Shown piece after piece: positions 4,771-5,240 of a DNA stretch of 5,240 nucleotides; the stretch's first letter is position 1; the number at the start of each line of letters is the position of its first letter. This DNA comes from Acidobacteriota bacterium. Lineage in GTDB: Bacteria > Acidobacteriota > Thermoanaerobaculia > Gp7-AA8. The stretch covers positions 1-5,240 of the forward strand of contig QHVY01000085.1 in NCBI GenBank assembly GCA_003223695.1, written 5' to 3'. Made by a program: the position numbers and the translations under genes. A model generated the notes under the pieces. The model was not told the DNA's origin. It ran no database searches and worked only from the letters and a program-made list of their open reading frames with translations.

Positions 4771-5240
4771 TCCGTCCGCTGCTGCTCCTCCTCCTCATCC
4801 TGCTCGTTGCGTTGATCGCCGGCTCGACGTTCGGAACGGCGACGATCTCCTGGCGCGACGTGCTCGCCGGCGAGGTCACCGCGCGCACCGTGATGATCGA
4901 CATTCGCTTGCCGCGCGTGCTGCTCGCCGCGCTCGTCGGCGCCGCACTCGCAGCCGCGGGGGTCACGTTTCAAACACTTCTTCGCAATCCGCTCGCCGAC
5001 CCCTTCATCCTCGGCGTCTCCGGCGGCGCGGCATGCGGCGCGGCGGTGACCACTGCGCTTGGATTCGCACGCATTCCCGGAGCCGTCTCGATCGTCGCAT
5101 TTGCGGGCGCGTTAGGCGCGACTGCTGCCGTGTTTCTGCTGGCGCGGCGGCGCGAGTACACCGATCCGACGCGGCTGCTCCTCTCCGGCCTGGTGCTCAA
5201 CGCGCTTTTCTCGGCGATCATCCTCATCGCCTACGCGCTC
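4767..5240 (+). CDS. FecCD/BtuC-family ABC importer permease (C-terminus missing)
   Basis: This frame is open to the right edge, giving 158 residues of a protein that usually has about 320-350. The first hydrophobic segment is a Leu run (IRPLLLLLLILLVALIAG). The family signature follows: a RLPRVLLAALVGAALAAAG segment, then TFQTLLRNPLADPFILGVSGGAA, with further spans at about residues 92-128 and from 144. It forms the inner-membrane channel of the importer fed by the upstream binding protein; the ATPase is expected beyond the window. The start chosen is TTG at 4767, which overlaps the preceding TGA in a TTGA arrangement and has GGGA about 8 nt upstream. GTG at 4752 in the same frame is an alternative that would add five residues. 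The tight overlap indicates translational coupling. Confidence 0.92.
   Translation, partial: MIRPLLLLLLILLVALIAGSTFGTATISWRDVLAGEVTARTVMIDIRLPRVLLAALVGAALAAAGVTFQTLLRNPLADPFILGVSGGAACGAAVTTALGFARIPGAVSIVAFAGALGATAAVFLLARRREYTDPTRLLLSGLVLNALFSAIILIAYAL

Overview
This is a GC-rich, densely coding window. It looks chromosomal and comes from a diderm (Gram-negative) bacterium: it encodes a TonB C-terminal domain, a lipoprotein-type binding protein and an inner-membrane FecCD-type permease. The Hanks-type kinase with the catalytic motif HRDVSPQN, the Ala/Pro-rich linkers and the palindromic repeats embedded in genes are most reminiscent of Acidobacteriota or Myxococcota. That placement is an impression from style, not a measured assignment.

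Layout. The left arm (1-1031) lies on the minus strand and reads as a three-gene operon: an ECF-type sigma factor (453-1031), a 69-residue Cys-free single-span membrane protein that overlaps it by 4 bp and is a good anti-sigma candidate (247-456), and a membrane protein cut by the left edge (1-232) with a strong Shine-Dalgarno. A 100-bp AT-richer divergent region (1032-1131) separates it from the plus-strand arm. That arm holds a large kinase (1132-3723), a 77-residue coiled-coil protein (3734-3967), a BtuF-like substrate-binding lipoprotein (3907-4770) and the start of a FecCD/BtuC-type permease that runs off the right edge (4767-5240). Spacings of 10 bp or overlaps throughout suggest one transcription unit.

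The most notable object is the 863-residue protein at 1132-3723. In order it has a receiver domain that has lost its phospho-acceptor Asp, a complete Ser/Thr kinase, one transmembrane segment, a coiled coil, a TonB-like Pro-rich spacer and a TonB C-terminal domain. It would place a kinase in the cytoplasm and a TonB-type domain in the periplasm in one chain, and it sits directly upstream of an importer of the kind that works with TonB-dependent outer-membrane receptors (cobalamin, haem or siderophore). A link between kinase signalling and TonB-dependent uptake is inferred from this, not shown.

Two imperfect two-hairpin palindromic elements of about 50 bp lie in frame inside coding sequence, one in the linker between sigma domains 2 and 4 and one in the kinase-to-membrane linker. 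They share a 12-bp string. The binding-protein gene has no good AUG: its only canonical start overlaps the upstream gene by 61 bp, whereas a well-placed Shine-Dalgarno points to an AUC codon that would give an ordinary lipoprotein signal peptide. A four-unit heptanucleotide repeat lies inside that signal peptide. No RNA genes, CRISPR, insertion sequences, riboswitches or terminators were recognised.
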